The notes under the pieces were generated by a model that was given only the letters and a program-made list of their open reading frames with translations, did not search any database and was not told the origin of the DNA. Both the position numbers and the translations under genes were made by a program. From Iris pallida (Eukaryota > Streptophyta > Magnoliopsida > Asparagales > Iridaceae): a stretch of 64,000 nt of DNA. Of the stretch, positions 8,488-20,323 are shown piece by piece (the stretch's first letter is position 1; each line of letters begins with the position of its first letter). The stretch covers positions 14,609,720 to 14,673,719 of the forward strand of contig JANAVB010023996.1 in the NCBI GenBank assembly GCA_029216955.1, given 5' to 3'.

Positions 8488-11400
8488 CTAAATTCCTAAT
8501 TTTCGACGTAAATAGTTGAAACGATCTTTCGCTAAAGGTTTTGTGAATATGTCAGCTAATTGATTCTGTGTGTCTATGTATACAAGGTCTATATCTCCAT
8601 TTTGTTGATGATCTCTAAGAAAATGATGTCGAATCTCGATATGTTTAGTACGAGAATGACATACTGGATTCTTAGTCAATTAATAGAACTAGTATTATCA
8701 CAGAAAATGGGTATATGTGTAAAATATAATCCATAGTCTTCTAAGGTTTGTTTCATCCACAAAATTTGTGCACAACAATGTCCTGCGGCGATATACTCAG
8801 CCTCTGTTGTTGATAATGCAACAGAATTTTGCTTTTTACTAAACCAAGAGACCAGAGCTTTTCCTAGGAAATGACATGTGTCGCTGGTGCTTTTTCTATC
8901 TACTTTGCATCCGGCAAAATCAGCATCGGAATAACCGGTTAGGTCAAACGACGTGGTTTTGGGATACCATAAGCCGACAGAAGAGGTGCCTTTAAGGTAT
9001 CGACAGATACGCTTAACTGTGCACAGATGTGATTCCTTAGGATTGGCTTAAAACGAGCACATAAGCAAACACTAAATAATGTCTGGTCGACTGGCAGTTA
9101 AATAGAGTAAGCTACCGATCATACCTCGATACTTACGTATGTCGACAGGTTTGCCTTGTTCATCAATATCAAGCTTGGTTGAAGTCGCCATTGGAGTGCT
9201 AAGTGGCTTTGCTGCTTCCATGTCGAACTTTTTAGTAGATCCTTTGTGTACTTAGCTTGATTTATGAACGTTCCATTGTTGGTTTGTTTGATTTGCAGTC
9301 CGAAAAAGAATTTTAGCTCTTTCATCATGCTCATCTCAAACTCATTCTACATACACTTTGAGAATTCTTGACACAGAGATTCATCAGTAGATCCAAAGAT
9401 AATATCATCTACATAGACTTGAATCAAAAGAATATTATTATTCAAATACTTTATAAACAAAGTAGTGTCAACCTTTCCCTTTGAAAAACCGTTATCAAGT
9501 AGAAAAGAGCTTAGACGATCGTACCAAGCACGAGGGACTTGTTTTAAACTGTATAAAGCTTTCTTCAACTTGAAAACATATTCAGGAAATTTGAAATCAG
9601 TAAAATCGGGTGGTTGAGCTACATAAACCTCTTCTTTTATAAAACCATTTAAAAATACACTTTTGACATCCATTTGAAATAATTTAAAATTATAAAAACA
9701 TGCAAATGCACATAACATACGAATGGATTCTAATCTCGCAACTGGGGCATAAGTCTCATCGTAGTCGATACCTTCTTCTTGATTGTATCTTTGAGCTACG
9801 AGTCGAGCCTTATTACGAGTCCCTAAACCATTCTCGTTCAGTTTATTTCAGAATACCTATCGGGTGCCAATGACCGGATGATCAATAGGCTTGGGAATAA
9901 GTTCCCAAACTTGATTCCGTTCAAATTGGTTTAATTTCTCTTGCATAGCATATATCCAAAAATTATCACTACATGCTTCATCAATACTTTTAGGTTCAAA
10001 CTGTGAGACAAAAGCAACACAAGAAGCTATATCTTATTAGAGGAGCGAGTACTTACACCCTTGGTAATCTCACCAATTACCAATTCCTTTGGATGATCAG
10101 CCGTAAACTTCAATCTTTTTGGCAGACTCCGAAGGTAGCTAGTTCCTGGATCTTCTCTAGGAGGATCAGCTGGTGCTTTGCTCGGTACATTGAAATTTTC
10201 GTCATTATCATCGATTGTCGTTTGATTTAGTTCATCAAAGGTGACATTGATCGACTCTTCGATGATCATGGTTCTTTTGTTGAAGACTCTGTATCCTTTA
10301 CTTTTGCCCGCATAACCTAAAAATATACCTTCATCGGCCTTTTCGTCAAACTTTCCCAAATTATCTTTTGTAGTAAGAATAAAACATTTACAACCAAATA
10401 TTCTAAAATATGAAACTGATGGAATTCTATCAAACCATAGCTCAAATGGAGTCTTCTTCGATTTAGGTCGAATTAGAACTCTATTGAGAACAAAACAAGC
10501 TGTATTGACAGCTTCAGCCCAGAAATACTTGGGTAAACTAAACTGGTTTAACATTACTCTGGCCATTTCGGATAGAGTTCTGTTCTTACGTTCCACAACT
10601 CCATTTTGTTGGGAGTCCTAGGGCATGAGAATTCGTGTACAAAATCGTGTGTGTCACAAAATTGCTCAAACTCTGCATTCTCGAATTCACCTCTATGATC
10701 GCTTCTAATACGAGTGATCATGTAACCTTTTTCATTCTGTACTTTCTTGCAAAAGGTGACAAATTCCGATAATGTATCATTTTTTACGTGTCAGAAATTA
10801 TACCCACGTGTATCTAGAATAATCATCTACAATTACAAAAGCATATAGCTTACCTCCGAGGCTAGCAACTCTGTTAGGACCAAATAAGTCCATATGTAGC
10901 AATTATAGAGGTCTAGTAGTACATATGGCGTTTACTGACTTGAAAGTGGATCGAGTAGCTTTGTTCTTTTCACATTGACTGCATACCGAATCCTTCTTGA
11001 ATGAAATGTCCGGTAAACCGCGTACTAGCTTCTTTGTGGATAATCTGAAAATAATATCCATATTTGCATGACCGGGTCTCATATGCCACAGATGACTCTC
11101 ATCGCTTTTAGCCATTAAACATCTACGTGAAATGTTAGTATCTTCCAACAAATAGAAAACATATATATTGTCTTCTCTAATACCTTCAAATATAGTATTA
11201 CTAGTTAAACTATCAATAATAGTACATTTGTCTTTTAAGAAGTTAATACCGTAACCGTGATCAGCTAAATGGCTTATCCTGAGCAGATTATGTTTTAACT
11301 CAGTAACAAGACAAATATCTTTAATCACTGGATAGGGAGCTTTACCAATATCACCAATACCGATTATATACCCTTTTAAATTATTGCCGAAGGAGACGTA

Positions 11401-11514
11401 TCCTTCTTTATTCCTCTTCGACAGTGTTGCGAATAATGAAGCGTCGTCGGTCATGTGTCGTGAGCAACCGCTGTCGAGGATACATTTGCTCCTAGCATGT
11501 GAAGGGTGTCCCAC
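8488..11514 (-). pseudogene. SIRE-A pol: protease, integrase, reverse transcriptase, RNase H
   Basis: Domains appear in Copia order. Protease: LDSGCSRHMTDD near 11460. GAG-pre-integrase: LWHMRPGHANMD near 11060, with CSQCEKNKATRS. Integrase C-terminal part: 10596-10027, including RTLSEMARVMLNQ and FGCKCFIL. Reverse transcriptase: 9718-9119, with QMDVKSVFLNG and the catalytic YVDDIIFGS, then the MKELKFFFGLQI block. RNase H: ending at 8488, with KHIEIRHHFLRD and the terminal QLADIFTKPLAKDRF. Frames are broken around 10900-10600, 10000-9720, 9340 and 9060-8690, so no full polyprotein can be made. The catalytic YVDD is intact. The first ATG overlaps the end of gag by 23 bases, in another frame. 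Confidence 0.85.
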
Positions 11515-13357
11515 CTACAAAACAATTTGCAGATGAAACTATTGGTACCCATTTCTTGTAGGGTCCTGACTGGTTAGTTTTCGGTATCCATGTATAAATA
11601 TTTAGATCTACTAGCTTTCTGATTCTACATGCAGAAGATATATGACCAATGAGGCCACAATAATGACATTTAGTATGTTGAGTGTTGAAAGCTGAGTGGT
11701 GTGCATGGTTGGTAGGTTTGGATTTTCTAGTATAGAAAAAAGCATACCTATTATCCTGTTTGGGTATAACCTTTTTAGGTAAAGGTTTGATAGGGTTAGG
11801 TCTGACAGTGTTAGGTTTGGGAATGTTCCGATTTTTCGGTAAGTGACACGTGTTAGGGTAGAAAGCAGCAGTCTCAGGCTGTTTTCCTAACCTAATTTCC
11901 AATCTTTTGAAAGTGTCAAATAACTTAGTATAGTCAGAAGTGAGTGCTTCCATTCCGACTTGTGCACTTTGAAGACTTTTCTTCTCTTTAGAAAGTTCTT
12001 CTTTCTGTTGGTCAATAACCTTGTCTTTTTCTTCGGATGACTTGGTAGTCTCGTGTAATAAGAGCTTAATGGAAGAAAGCTCACTAGACTCACTAACATT
12101 ATCTTTAACCTCAGCTAGTAGGTCGGTAAGTTTTCCTATTTCACCTTTATACTCTTTGAGTACCTTCTTAGAGGTCTGATATTTGCTATGCAGTTTCCTG
12201 TAATCACTTAACAGTTCACTGAAGGCTTCTCCTAATTGCTCAAAGGTGAAGTCATCATATGTATCAACTATTGGTTCAGAGAGTACCTGATCGGAAGCCA
12301 TAAAGCATACATTTGCAGCGTCTTCTGATTGTTCATCTTCTGAGTCGCTGGCTTCACTTTCATGCCATATGCTGGTGTTGGCACACTTCCGAGATATTGA
12401 TCTTTTCAGGTTCCCTTTCTCGTATCTGTTGCTCTTCTTGCTTGTTGATGTGTTTGTAGGATAGTCCTTCTTTATGTGTCCTTTCTTCTTGTAGCCGCAG
12501 CAGACAGCGTTATCTTGATACCAGCTGTTGCCGCCATTGTTCTCTTTTGTCTTCTTCTCATATCTCAAGAATCTTTTGAATTTTCTTACAATGAGTACTT
12601 GAACTTCAGCATCAGATTCACTGTTGTCTGAATCATCTTCAGCAGATCTTCTGTGCTGAGCCTTGAAAGCGATCGTCTTCTCCTTTGGTGCAGGCTCTTC
12701 AAAGTCTTGTAACTCTAGTTCATGAGTGAGTAGCTTACCCATGAGTACTTTAAGTGTCATAGTAGTAAGGTCGTTTCCTTCAAAGATTGCAGTAGCCTTC
12801 GGAATCCAGTTCTTTGTAAGTGCTCGCAGGAGTTTGCGAATCTTTTCATGGTTACTGTAATCTTTGCCTAGGGAGGAAAAAAGATTTACAATATCCAAGA
12901 ATCTTTCGAACATCTGAGTAACTATTTCGTTGGGCTTCATGTTGAACGCCTCATACTCTTGAGTAAGTCTGCTGACCTTTGATTCTTTGACTTGAGTTTT
13001 GCCCTCATGTGTGACTTTAAAAAGTTTCCATACTTTATTTGCAGTCGTGCAGATAGATACCCTGTTAAATTCAGTTCTGTCTAAAGCACAAAATAAAGCG
13101 TTAATAGCACGTGCGTCAAGACTGGCCTTTTTCTTTTCTTCCTCTGTATATTTGTCATGGGGTTTTTCAGTTAAAACTCCATCAACATTTATACGAGGTG
13201 GCTTTTTATAGCCATCAATAACCATAGACCAAAAGTCAAAATCAAGAGATTTCAAAAAGAAACTTATACGTATTTTCCAATAGGTGTGGTTTGTGCCGTC
13301 AAACAGTGGAGGTCTGTTTGTGGCTTGGCCTTCACTTGTGAATTTTACAGTTGTCAT
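11492..13357 (-). CDS. SIRE-A Gag polyprotein
   Basis: This is an uninterrupted 621-residue frame beginning MTTVKFTSEGQATNRPPLFD. An N-terminal DUF4219/UBN2-type gag region (about residues 15-220) is followed by an acidic segment, a first zinc-knuckle-like motif CCGYKKKGHIKKDYP (its last Cys is Tyr), a long coiled coil (about residues 370-500, repeated Lys/Glu/Leu) and a second knuckle CHYCGLIGHISSAC near residue 560. The product forms virus-like particles that package element RNA in the cytoplasm. The start is supported by about 65 bases of leader after the primer site. The same layout occurs in SIRE-B. Apart from the Cys loss the frame looks intact. Confidence 0.88.
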   Translation of the reverse strand: MTTVKFTSEGQATNRPPLFDGTNHTYWKIRISFFLKSLDFDFWSMVIDGYKKPPRINVDGVLTEKPHDKYTEEEKKKASLDARAINALFCALDRTEFNRVSICTTANKVWKLFKVTHEGKTQVKESKVSRLTQEYEAFNMKPNEIVTQMFERFLDIVNLFSSLGKDYSNHEKIRKLLRALTKNWIPKATAIFEGNDLTTMTLKVLMGKLLTHELELQDFEEPAPKEKTIAFKAQHRRSAEDDSDNSESDAEVQVLIVRKFKRFLRYEKKTKENNGGNSWYQDNAVCCGYKKKGHIKKDYPTNTSTSKKSNRYEKGNLKRSISRKCANTSIWHESEASDSEDEQSEDAANVCFMASDQVLSEPIVDTYDDFTFEQLGEAFSELLSDYRKLHSKYQTSKKVLKEYKGEIGKLTDLLAEVKDNVSESSELSSIKLLLHETTKSSEEKDKVIDQQKEELSKEKKSLQSAQVGMEALTSDYTKLFDTFKRLEIRLGKQPETAAFYPNTCHLPKNRNIPKPNTVRPNPIKPLPKKVIPKQDNRYAFFYTRKSKPTNHAHHSAFNTQHTKCHYCGLIGHISSACRIRKLVDLNIYTWIPKTNQSGPYKKWVPIVSSANCFVGGTPFTC

Positions 13358-13423
13358 GTGTAAAAGTTGTGATCTATATAAAATTGAATATAACTGCTAT
13401 TTTACCTTGCTTTACCTATATAA

Positions 13424-13438
13424 CCCGCTTTGATACCA
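13424..13438 (-). other. SIRE-A primer binding site (initiator tRNA-Met)
   Basis: Minus strand TGGTATCAAAGCGGG begins two bases after the LTR end. It differs by one base from the standard TGGTATCAGAGC complement of plant initiator tRNA-Met. Confidence 0.8.
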
Positions 13439-13440
13439 AT

Positions 13441-14525
13441 TGTAGGAACGAAATCGTAAAGCAGAATACTCTAGAGGGGAGTGAATAGAGTAGACAGCGG
13501 AATATTGCTAATTAAAAACTTATTAGCAGTTAGATCACAGATATAATAATAATCACAAGAAGTAAATGACAGAATTTAAAAGTGATCAGAAAGCAAACGC
13601 AAACACCGAGATTTATACTGGTTTTCCTCTGGTGAGGACTAGTCCAGTCGGAAGAACTCTAGCTTCCAGTTGAATCCACTATTGAAAAATCCTGCAAGTT
13701 TTCATACGAAGTCCTTGCAACTTCTACAGACGCGAGCTTTGATACGAAGAACTCGTCCAACTTCAATTGTGAAGAGTTGAATCTTCTATCAAGCCTCTGA
13801 TTACAATCACTCTGAAACTTCTAGACCATACCGCACTGGCAAATCGACTAGAGGATTGTAACTGGCTTGGGATTTGAAAATGAAAGCTTTTTAAGAACTC
13901 TTTGGAAGACTGTAAGCTTTAAGAAGAGAAGATTGAAAGTGAATTGGTGTGTTGAAATGATCGAAATGCTTCTCTATTTATAGCTTTTCTAAAGACAGAA
14001 CTCTGACAGAATTCGGGCAGAATTCGGACAGAACTCTTTATAACAACCCGTAACAGAAGGATGACCAAGTTCAAAAACCCAACGTTCACTAACGTTCCAC
14101 ATGGCCGAACTCTGGCCGAACTCGGGCCGAGTTCTCCTGAGGTTCTGCCAGTTCATTTTTGGAGAAAATAAATTTTGGCTTTTTGAACAATCCTTCAAAG
14201 GCTTTTTGTAAAAAGAAATTTTTCAAAAACATGGATCATTTGTAAAAGAATATGATGGTTTTGAAAAACGTTTTTGGATAGCCTATTTGCCAGTACGACT
14301 CAGTGTACAATGTATTCCTAGATTCAATAAAAAGAAAAAATTACATTGCTTAGCAGAAAGTACATTCTGAATGGCAAACGGCTTCAGTCTTGAACATTGT
14401 TGATAACCATTGTTGAGCAGTGTCCAAAACGTCATAGGTAAACATCTGAGTAGACTTGCATTTATATCGAGACAGAGTTTGATCAACTATTAAAATCAGG
14501 TTTGACCATGATCAATGGGCCAACA
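13441..14525 (-). repeat. SIRE-A 5' LTR (1085 bp)
   Basis: On the minus strand it starts TGTTGGCCCATTGATC and ends TTCGTTCCTACA, both shared with the LTRs at 41443-42440. U3 carries clusters of GAATTC/GAACTC half-sites (14005-14035 and 14100-14140). The candidate target duplication is AGAAT (14526-14530); its partner is not visible. Confidence 0.9.
13972..13983 (-). promoter_or_regulatory. TATA box of the SIRE-A LTR
   Basis: Minus strand CTATAAATAGAG lies just downstream of the GAATTC-type cluster. The same arrangement is seen at 41900-41920 and 58271-58287. Confidence 0.7.
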
Positions 14526-15450
14526 AGAATTCCTTCTTTTTCCCTTGCTTCAAAATTTCTAATTGCATATATGAAAACGACGTGAAATTACTTCATCAAA
14601 ACCCCGCGGCAAAAGCTCCAAGAAAACCATACAGCGGTCCAATCCCGTTGAAGGGACTATTATAGAGAGCGCACTCGCCGAGACGCAGCCTGTTGCATCT
14701 AGGAATTATTCTAATAGAAGTCGTTCCATTAGTTGGATCGATTCTCGTAACGTCCGTCCAAATCGATTTGATCGATGTCGCAAGGTATTATCATTTACCA
14801 AGCTTAGGGATTGAGTCATATGCCATCTAAGTTCTCGGCTGATCTGACTCGGTGCAATCATATTATGAAGTTCCGTCGTCTATCGAAAGCGGGGCGCTAC
14901 AGCCGGCGCCGGCCTCCACGAGAGAGAGGACAGCTTTCTCCCCGCCATCGTCAGCATCCTTACTTCATTCTTATTAGAGCTCCGCTAATGGCAATTTCTA
15001 GGGTTTCGTCCGGATCTGGAGAGAGAAGGAGAAGAGGGGAAGAGAAGTCGGGATTTACTAGGAAGCATTGATATCGGCTGATGTGAACCAAGGATCCGGT
15101 GGCTCGAGGAAGCTATGGAGGAGGAGGACCTCCGACTTTGACGACCTTCGACTTCGTCATGTACATCATAACTCTGGACTCTGATGGATCTAGGATTAGG
15201 GTTTGGGGACGATATTGGATGGATTTGGGGTTAGGGTTTTGGGATTGAGAAATGAGGAAGAGGAAGAAGAGAAGAAGGAAGATGGAGAGGATGAAGAGGA
15301 AGATTTTTGATTTGGGCTCTGATTCTCCATCAACAAAAATATTGAGGAACAAATAGAGTGGAGAGGAAAGGATCGGGAAATAAATATAATAGGATTGAAG
15401 GTGGCTTATTCCTAGACCTCAAAGACTTGTGACTTCGCCTTTCCTTTGTT
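14526..15450. other. Unassigned, probably host DNA between SIRE-A and Tat2
   Basis: Mixed-composition DNA with no gene I can name. The plus strand has Arg/Ser-rich open stretches (14811-15071) and a short stretch reading GGGGPPTLTTFDFVMYI (about 15110-15170) that could be a fragment of an exon but ends quickly. From 15180 to 15360 it is purine-rich with telomere-like GGGTTAGGGTTT pieces. It ends at the Tat2 LTR, with TTGTT (15446-15450) as candidate target-site sequence. Confidence 0.4.
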
Positions 15451-16260
15451 TGCCATTAAAAATCAAAGACAGGTATTACAGAAATACTAAAATTGATTGC
15501 AAACTCGCTTGTACAAAAAAAAGCCTAGAATGAAATCCTAAGAAACAATCTAAGTACAATTGTTTAGTTCTTGATTCTGGAGGGTGACGGTGGAGGCTCG
15601 AGAAAGTGTATCAACTCTGTCTTACTCCGTGGACTACCTGACGAAGTCTTTAGTTCTTAAAGAAATTGTCTTTCGAAGGTTGCCAGCCTTTTGCAGGGGT
15701 GTGGCACCCTGCTATTTATAGTGGTATATATTTTGAGCTGCATAGATAGCCTGTAGCTACGTGTCAAATCAGCACGTGAAGACCCGCTCTTTGGCCACCA
15801 GCTGTTGATTTGTTAGAATTTTGTTGCTGCAAATCTGGGTGGTTGAGACTTGGTCAGCCTGCCACGTGTCCTATCGCAGGATAGGAATTATTTTGAGCCG
15901 CATGAGTCTCTCAGTTTTTGACCATGTTGGGCCGCATAAGACTCATGCGGCTTAAGTCGCTATCTTCCTTAGCCCGCATATAGCTTAAAGACTTTTAAGC
16001 CGCATAGATTCTGTATTTTGGGCCGCATAAAGCTCATACGGCTTGTGTCACAGTCACCCTTGGCCGCATAAAGTTCGGAGACTTTGGGGCCACATATGTT
16101 TGAGCCGCATAAGGTTCATGCGGCTTGGGTAACACTCCTTCTGGCCGTATGAAAGCGTATGAACCCTGCTTTTGGTGACGTCTCATGTCTTATCTTTTTT
16201 GTCAGAGTATCAGAGCTGTCATTTTTGTCAGTTTTGACAGAACTTATCAGACAAACTGAT
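15451..16260 (-). repeat. Tat2 3' LTR (inner edge approximate)
   Basis: The R/U5 part (15451-15712) is confirmed by the second copy at 27061-27313. U3 to its right is recognised by the TATA box (15711-15724) and GCCGCAT repeats. Because the 5' copy is truncated, the U3 boundary cannot be fixed by comparison; it lies somewhere between about 16.2 and 16.7 kb. Confidence 0.65.
15711..15724 (-). promoter_or_regulatory. TATA box of the Tat2 LTR
   Basis: Minus strand CCACTATAAATAGC lies 260 bases before the LTR end. Confidence 0.65.
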
Positions 16261-16570
16261 CTACTTAGCCGTATATTTTTCTTCTGCATCTCGAATCAGT
16301 CTGGTTGTCGACGGGCCGCATAGGGTATTAAATCTGTCATGCGGCTCTCTTTTATGCGGACATGCTTGGCCCAAAGTACATATGCGGCAAATTATGATCC
16401 GCATGAACCCCATATTTTTTATGCTTCTATAAGACCCCTTCAAAGTTTTCAAATTGCAAGTTCGGAATACTTTAAATAAGAAGTATGGAAGTATGTCAAG
16501 CCGCAGGGAAATCTTGAGCCGCATGAAAACTTCGAGCCACAGAAGGATCTTGAGCCGCAGAGAGAGACCG
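15898..16570. repeat. Dispersed GCCGCAT motif array in the Tat2 LTR and adjacent region
   Basis: More than a dozen copies of GCCGCAT or ATGCGGC occur. Several are arranged as inverted pairs of the form GCCGCATAAGACTCATGCGGC. The same heptamer recurs at 17040-17470 and at 26400-26650 in this element. Confidence 0.8.
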
Positions 16571-16730
16571 TCTAGCCTGCCAGCTGTTACTGCTGCATTT
16601 AATTTCTTGATTCGATTTTGGATTTGGGTTCTCTTTTCGAGATAAAGCCGACGGTTACTAGGGATAAAATCCCCAAACGTCATCATTATCTTTAATAATT
16701 TCGAGAATCAAAGCTGCACTTTTTAGAAAC

Positions 16731-16805
16731 TCTATAAATAGGGGTCAATTGAAGAGAGATTTTTCTCTTTCACCATCTTCTCTTTCGTCTTCATCTTCCT
16801 GTCTC
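16731..16805 (+). promoter_or_regulatory. Promoter and leader of the antisense PMD gene
   Basis: TCTATAAATAGGGG (16731-16744), followed by a CT-rich leader of about 60 bases and then the ATG at 16806, is a typical plant core promoter arrangement. It faces away from the LTR, into the plus-strand gene. Confidence 0.6.
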
Positions 16806-17039
16806 AATGGCTCCAAAAGCTTCCAAGTCGACTGGTGCTGCGGCCAAAGGGAAGGGACTTGCCTCTCCTTCGAGAGCAGCGAGGTCTCTTTCTATTCATT
16901 CCGACGTGCACCCCCATCAAAGTTAAGGACAGTGGAAAGATGACGACTGAAATTTTGGATGGCCATATCGCATATTTTATGCGCGGGCCTGGGCTATATC
17001 ACTTTCTGTGTTTTAAGCCTGGTCGATGCATGCCCTATC

Positions 17040-17470
17040 TCAGTTGGACCGCATGTGTTCTGTATGATAGGACCGCATGGGCTGAGCCGCATAAGCGCTG
17101 CACATTCGAACCTGAACCGCATAAGTGACCTTGGACTGATCCGCATGAATACTGCATAACTGTGCCGCATAAGTGCCTCCTGATTGAGCCACATGGGTGT
17201 CTCATGTTTTAAGCTACAGGAGTACTTCATGACTGAGCTGCATGAGCATTTCATGACTGAGCCGTATGAACCCCCTAAGTGCCTCACGACTGAGCCGCAT
17301 GAGCACTTCATGACTGATCCGCATAAGTGCCTCATTACTGAGCCGCATGAGCACTTCATGACTGAGCCACATAAGTGTCTCACGACTGAGCCGCATGAGC
17401 ACTGTATGACCTAGCCGCATGCGTCTCATGCTCTTTAGTCCGCATAGGTTCTGTTTGGCTAGGTCGCATG
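17040..17470 (+). repeat. Tandem GCCGCATGAGCACTTCATGA repeats inside the antisense gene
   Basis: About a dozen units of roughly 24-30 bases alternate GCCGCATGAGCACTTCATGA-like and GCCGCATAAGTGCCTC-like forms. Translated, they read as EPHEHFMT and PHKCLTT alternation. They separate the first coding block (16806-16928) from the conserved part (17518 on), so they are either an expanded coding repeat or lie in an unrecognised intron. Confidence 0.8.
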
Positions 17471-19873
17471 GCTGAAGAGATGAACTTCTAACTTTACTTC
17501 TTCTTTGTCCTTTGCAATGAACTTGCCCATAGCTCCTTCGGGGGAGCTCTTGATAGGATATGCCCAATCTGCATTAGGTGTGAGACTTGACCAGATAGTC
17601 GAACACGTGTCGACTCAGATCACCCGTAATCAACCTGAGGCCAGGTTAAGGGAGATCAAGAACCAATCATTTTTTACTTACTCGGTATGATGAATTCCAG
17701 GAAGCTAGGGGACATTCATCTGAAGACCGTGTTATTGTTCGGAGATGCTATAGTTGTCTCGAACCCCCGCACCCTAGAGCTATTTGAGAGATGGGATTTT
17801 CTTTCCAACGGGCTATCGATTCACATTCCTCAGATGAAATGCCACTTCTCTTTGTCAAGTTTCAACATGGTGCTTATCAAGAGGCGAATAGCGGACCCCA
17901 TAACTCAGGATCGGCAAGCAATCTTCGTAGGCAATATCCATTATAATAGACGAGTGCGGTCAGCGGTCGTGACCAGGGAGTCGGTCAGTTGTTCTGTCGT
18001 CGGGCTAGCCCCCGGTAGTTTTATAAATGACCTGAGGCCCAATAACCGATTCTTTGAGGCCGACACCTTCCTGAACTAGATTGCCCGTAAAGGATCATAT
18101 CCCACGGGTAGACTGTCGCTGCAGAATTGGATGTGTCGTTCCCCTCCATGGGTCAACTTGACGCTCTGGATTCTGTCGACTTATGGAGATACTTTACAGC
18201 AGCTCAGTCTCTACTATGCCATAAAGGGCACTTGTTATGGTCTTTCTATGAACGCAAGGCTGTTCATAGTGCTCCTCGAGATGTATAATCATTGTACGGT
18301 GACCTTTTATACACCTGCTAGGGAGATGGGGCTCGCCCTTCACGAGATGCATGACGTCTCCAAGTTGCCCTAGGAAGATGAAGTTTATGAAGAGTATACC
18401 CCCACGAATGAGGAGTTTGAGGGATTAGAGCGACGGTTTCCCGGGTTCCTTGTCGTTTACCGGGAGGTATTATGTCATCATAGCACTTGTCAACAAATGT
18501 CAAAGAAGTAGGATAAAAGTTCTGAGGGGACCCTTCCTCACACCAAGGCCTGGGTCAGTTACTTGTTTGACCTTGGCACCTCGGGCCGGGTTGTCCCTCG
18601 GAGCCCTCAGACTCATACAGGAGTGGATGCTCAGGTGCACAGCGCCAAGAGGACCAAAGCTTTTGATGACAGATTCGGAAGCCAGTCCGACACATTCAGC
18701 TACTTCTATCAAGATACTCAACCCTTGTCCAATAAGGCTATCTTGGCTGGATTTCTGATGATATGGCTGAGGATCTGTGTGGTCTCGGGGGGTGCTGGTT
18801 CAATTGAGAGAATCAGCCGCAACCTGATCCTCCCTGCTATCAAGTTAGTTTTCGGAGGCAGGCTAGCTCTACTCCCAGCCATGGTGGGCAGCATCCATCG
18901 TGGCCTTTATATCTTTATGGCCAGAACCATAGCTCGCGATGTTACGAAGGATTTTAATCGAATTGAGCTACCCTACCACTATCTGATGGGATGGCTGCTA
19001 ATGCATTGCCCCTCTCTGATACGACCTGGTCCTGAGGGGAACGCGACGATTAACGATGCATTCATCTATCAATATCGTGATATGCCTTGGACCTGTTCGA
19101 TCATGTTCGAATGCCGTGTTGTGCTCGTACGGGTGGACAGCTACTCCTTCTTTGTATCGGTCCCGTCTTTCACTGATTAGGAAATGAGGCGTCTTTATCT
19201 TGATGGCAGTGTTGTACCCCAGATTCTATCCGAGAAAATGTTCTGCTGGTTGCAGAATATCCATCCTGCACATCTGGTGTACCGCAACCGTAACGTTGCC
19301 TTCTTGGAACCTTACTTGTCCAGCAGGTTCTCTAGACAATTTGGGTACTGCCAGTTGTTTTTGGACAACCCGAGTCCCTGCTTGGGTTATAAGGACGGCG
19401 TCCTAGATTGTATCCGGGCCTGGCATTATTACAGTGCTGTCTGTAATCAAACCATTTTCTCTCTTTCCGATACCGGGGGCTTGGTGCGTATCTCGTACAT
19501 GGCAGCCCTACACCACGTCTCTGTGAATGGGCCTCCCTATGACTTCGATGCGAGTACCAGTTTCATAACTGGTACTAAGCTGGCAGAAAAGCACGAGGAG
19601 TCCAAACAGAGGAACAGGGCAGGGAAGGCGAAGACCGTTGAAGTCTCTGACTCTGATTTTACTTATACAAAAGAAGAGGATGAATACAACGATCTGTTGT
19701 CCCCTGTAAGTACTCTGGTGATGCGCTTGCCTACCCCTGTGCCGAGTTCTACGCCAACGCGAAGTAAGCACGGACCTTCCGTTACTAGGGCTTGTTCTCA
19801 AAAATGGATTACGTTTAGGAATCGAGGTTCTGACCTCGCGGGAGAAGGCAGTGATGCCGAAACCCTCCCGGAG

Positions 19874-19948
19874 GTAAGTTTTATTTCGGCCGACCACCAT
19901 GTTACTTTTGGGATTTTATCTTATTATTTCTCTCTTTTTTTTGCACAG
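19874..19948 (+). other. Predicted intron 1 of the antisense PMD gene
   Basis: Donor GAG/GTAAGT and acceptor TTTTTTTTGCACAG/G enclose 75 bases, pyrimidine-rich at the 3' end. The length is a multiple of three without a stop, so the frame is open whether or not it is spliced. Confidence 0.6.
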
Positions 19949-20227
19949 GCTTTGGCAGACATAAACCCTCCGAAGCTCGATACTGTTTTCGAGATTCCTC
20001 CAGTTACGGGCACTCTGGTCGAAGAAGGTGCAAGCCTTACAGAATCAAATATCGAGGCTACAGGGTCTCAGTTCATCGCAACCGACCCAGCTACACCTTC
20101 TTTCGGGTTGACCGGGGCTGGAGTGACAGATACAGGTGATTCGGATATTGCTATAGATGAGGATATGGGGGCAGTAGGAGGAATTATGACTGTCCGAGCG
20201 AGCCGCGGCCTCCATCGCCCTCCCCTG

Positions 20228-20323
20228 GTAAGCTATATCATATTCTTACCGACAAGGAGGTTCATTCGCTCTTTCTTCATATCCTTCGAGTCAAGCTGAT
20301 TGTTGGTTGTTTCGGACCTACAG
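20228..20323 (+). other. Predicted intron 2 of the antisense PMD gene
   Basis: Donor CTG/GTAAGC and acceptor GGACCTACAG/GACC enclose 96 bases. Splicing here does not enter the frame of the downstream coiled coil without one further base change, so either a frameshift or a different junction is present. Confidence 0.5.

Larger units (their letters stand above)
7412..14525 (-). mobile_element. SIRE-A: Copia SIRE-type element with gag, pol and third ORF, 3' end interrupted
   Basis: In minus-strand order: 5' LTR (14525-13441), Met-tRNA primer site, gag (13357-11492), pol (11514-8488), a short AT-rich spacer, a promoter-like stretch and the beginning of ORF3 (from 7844), which is cut at 7412 by Tat1. 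The gag start (PPLFDGTNHTYWKIRI) and long coiled-coil gag with two zinc knuckles point to the SIRE/Maximus lineage, known for an extra ORF after pol. Stop codons and frame changes in pol show it is defective. The LTR is of the same family as those at 38783-42440 and 57757-58804. Confidence 0.85.

Noticed and set aside
14811..15071. 86-codon Arg-rich plus-strand frame as a gene
   Set aside because: No recognised domain, promoter or splice continuation; kept only as unassigned DNA.
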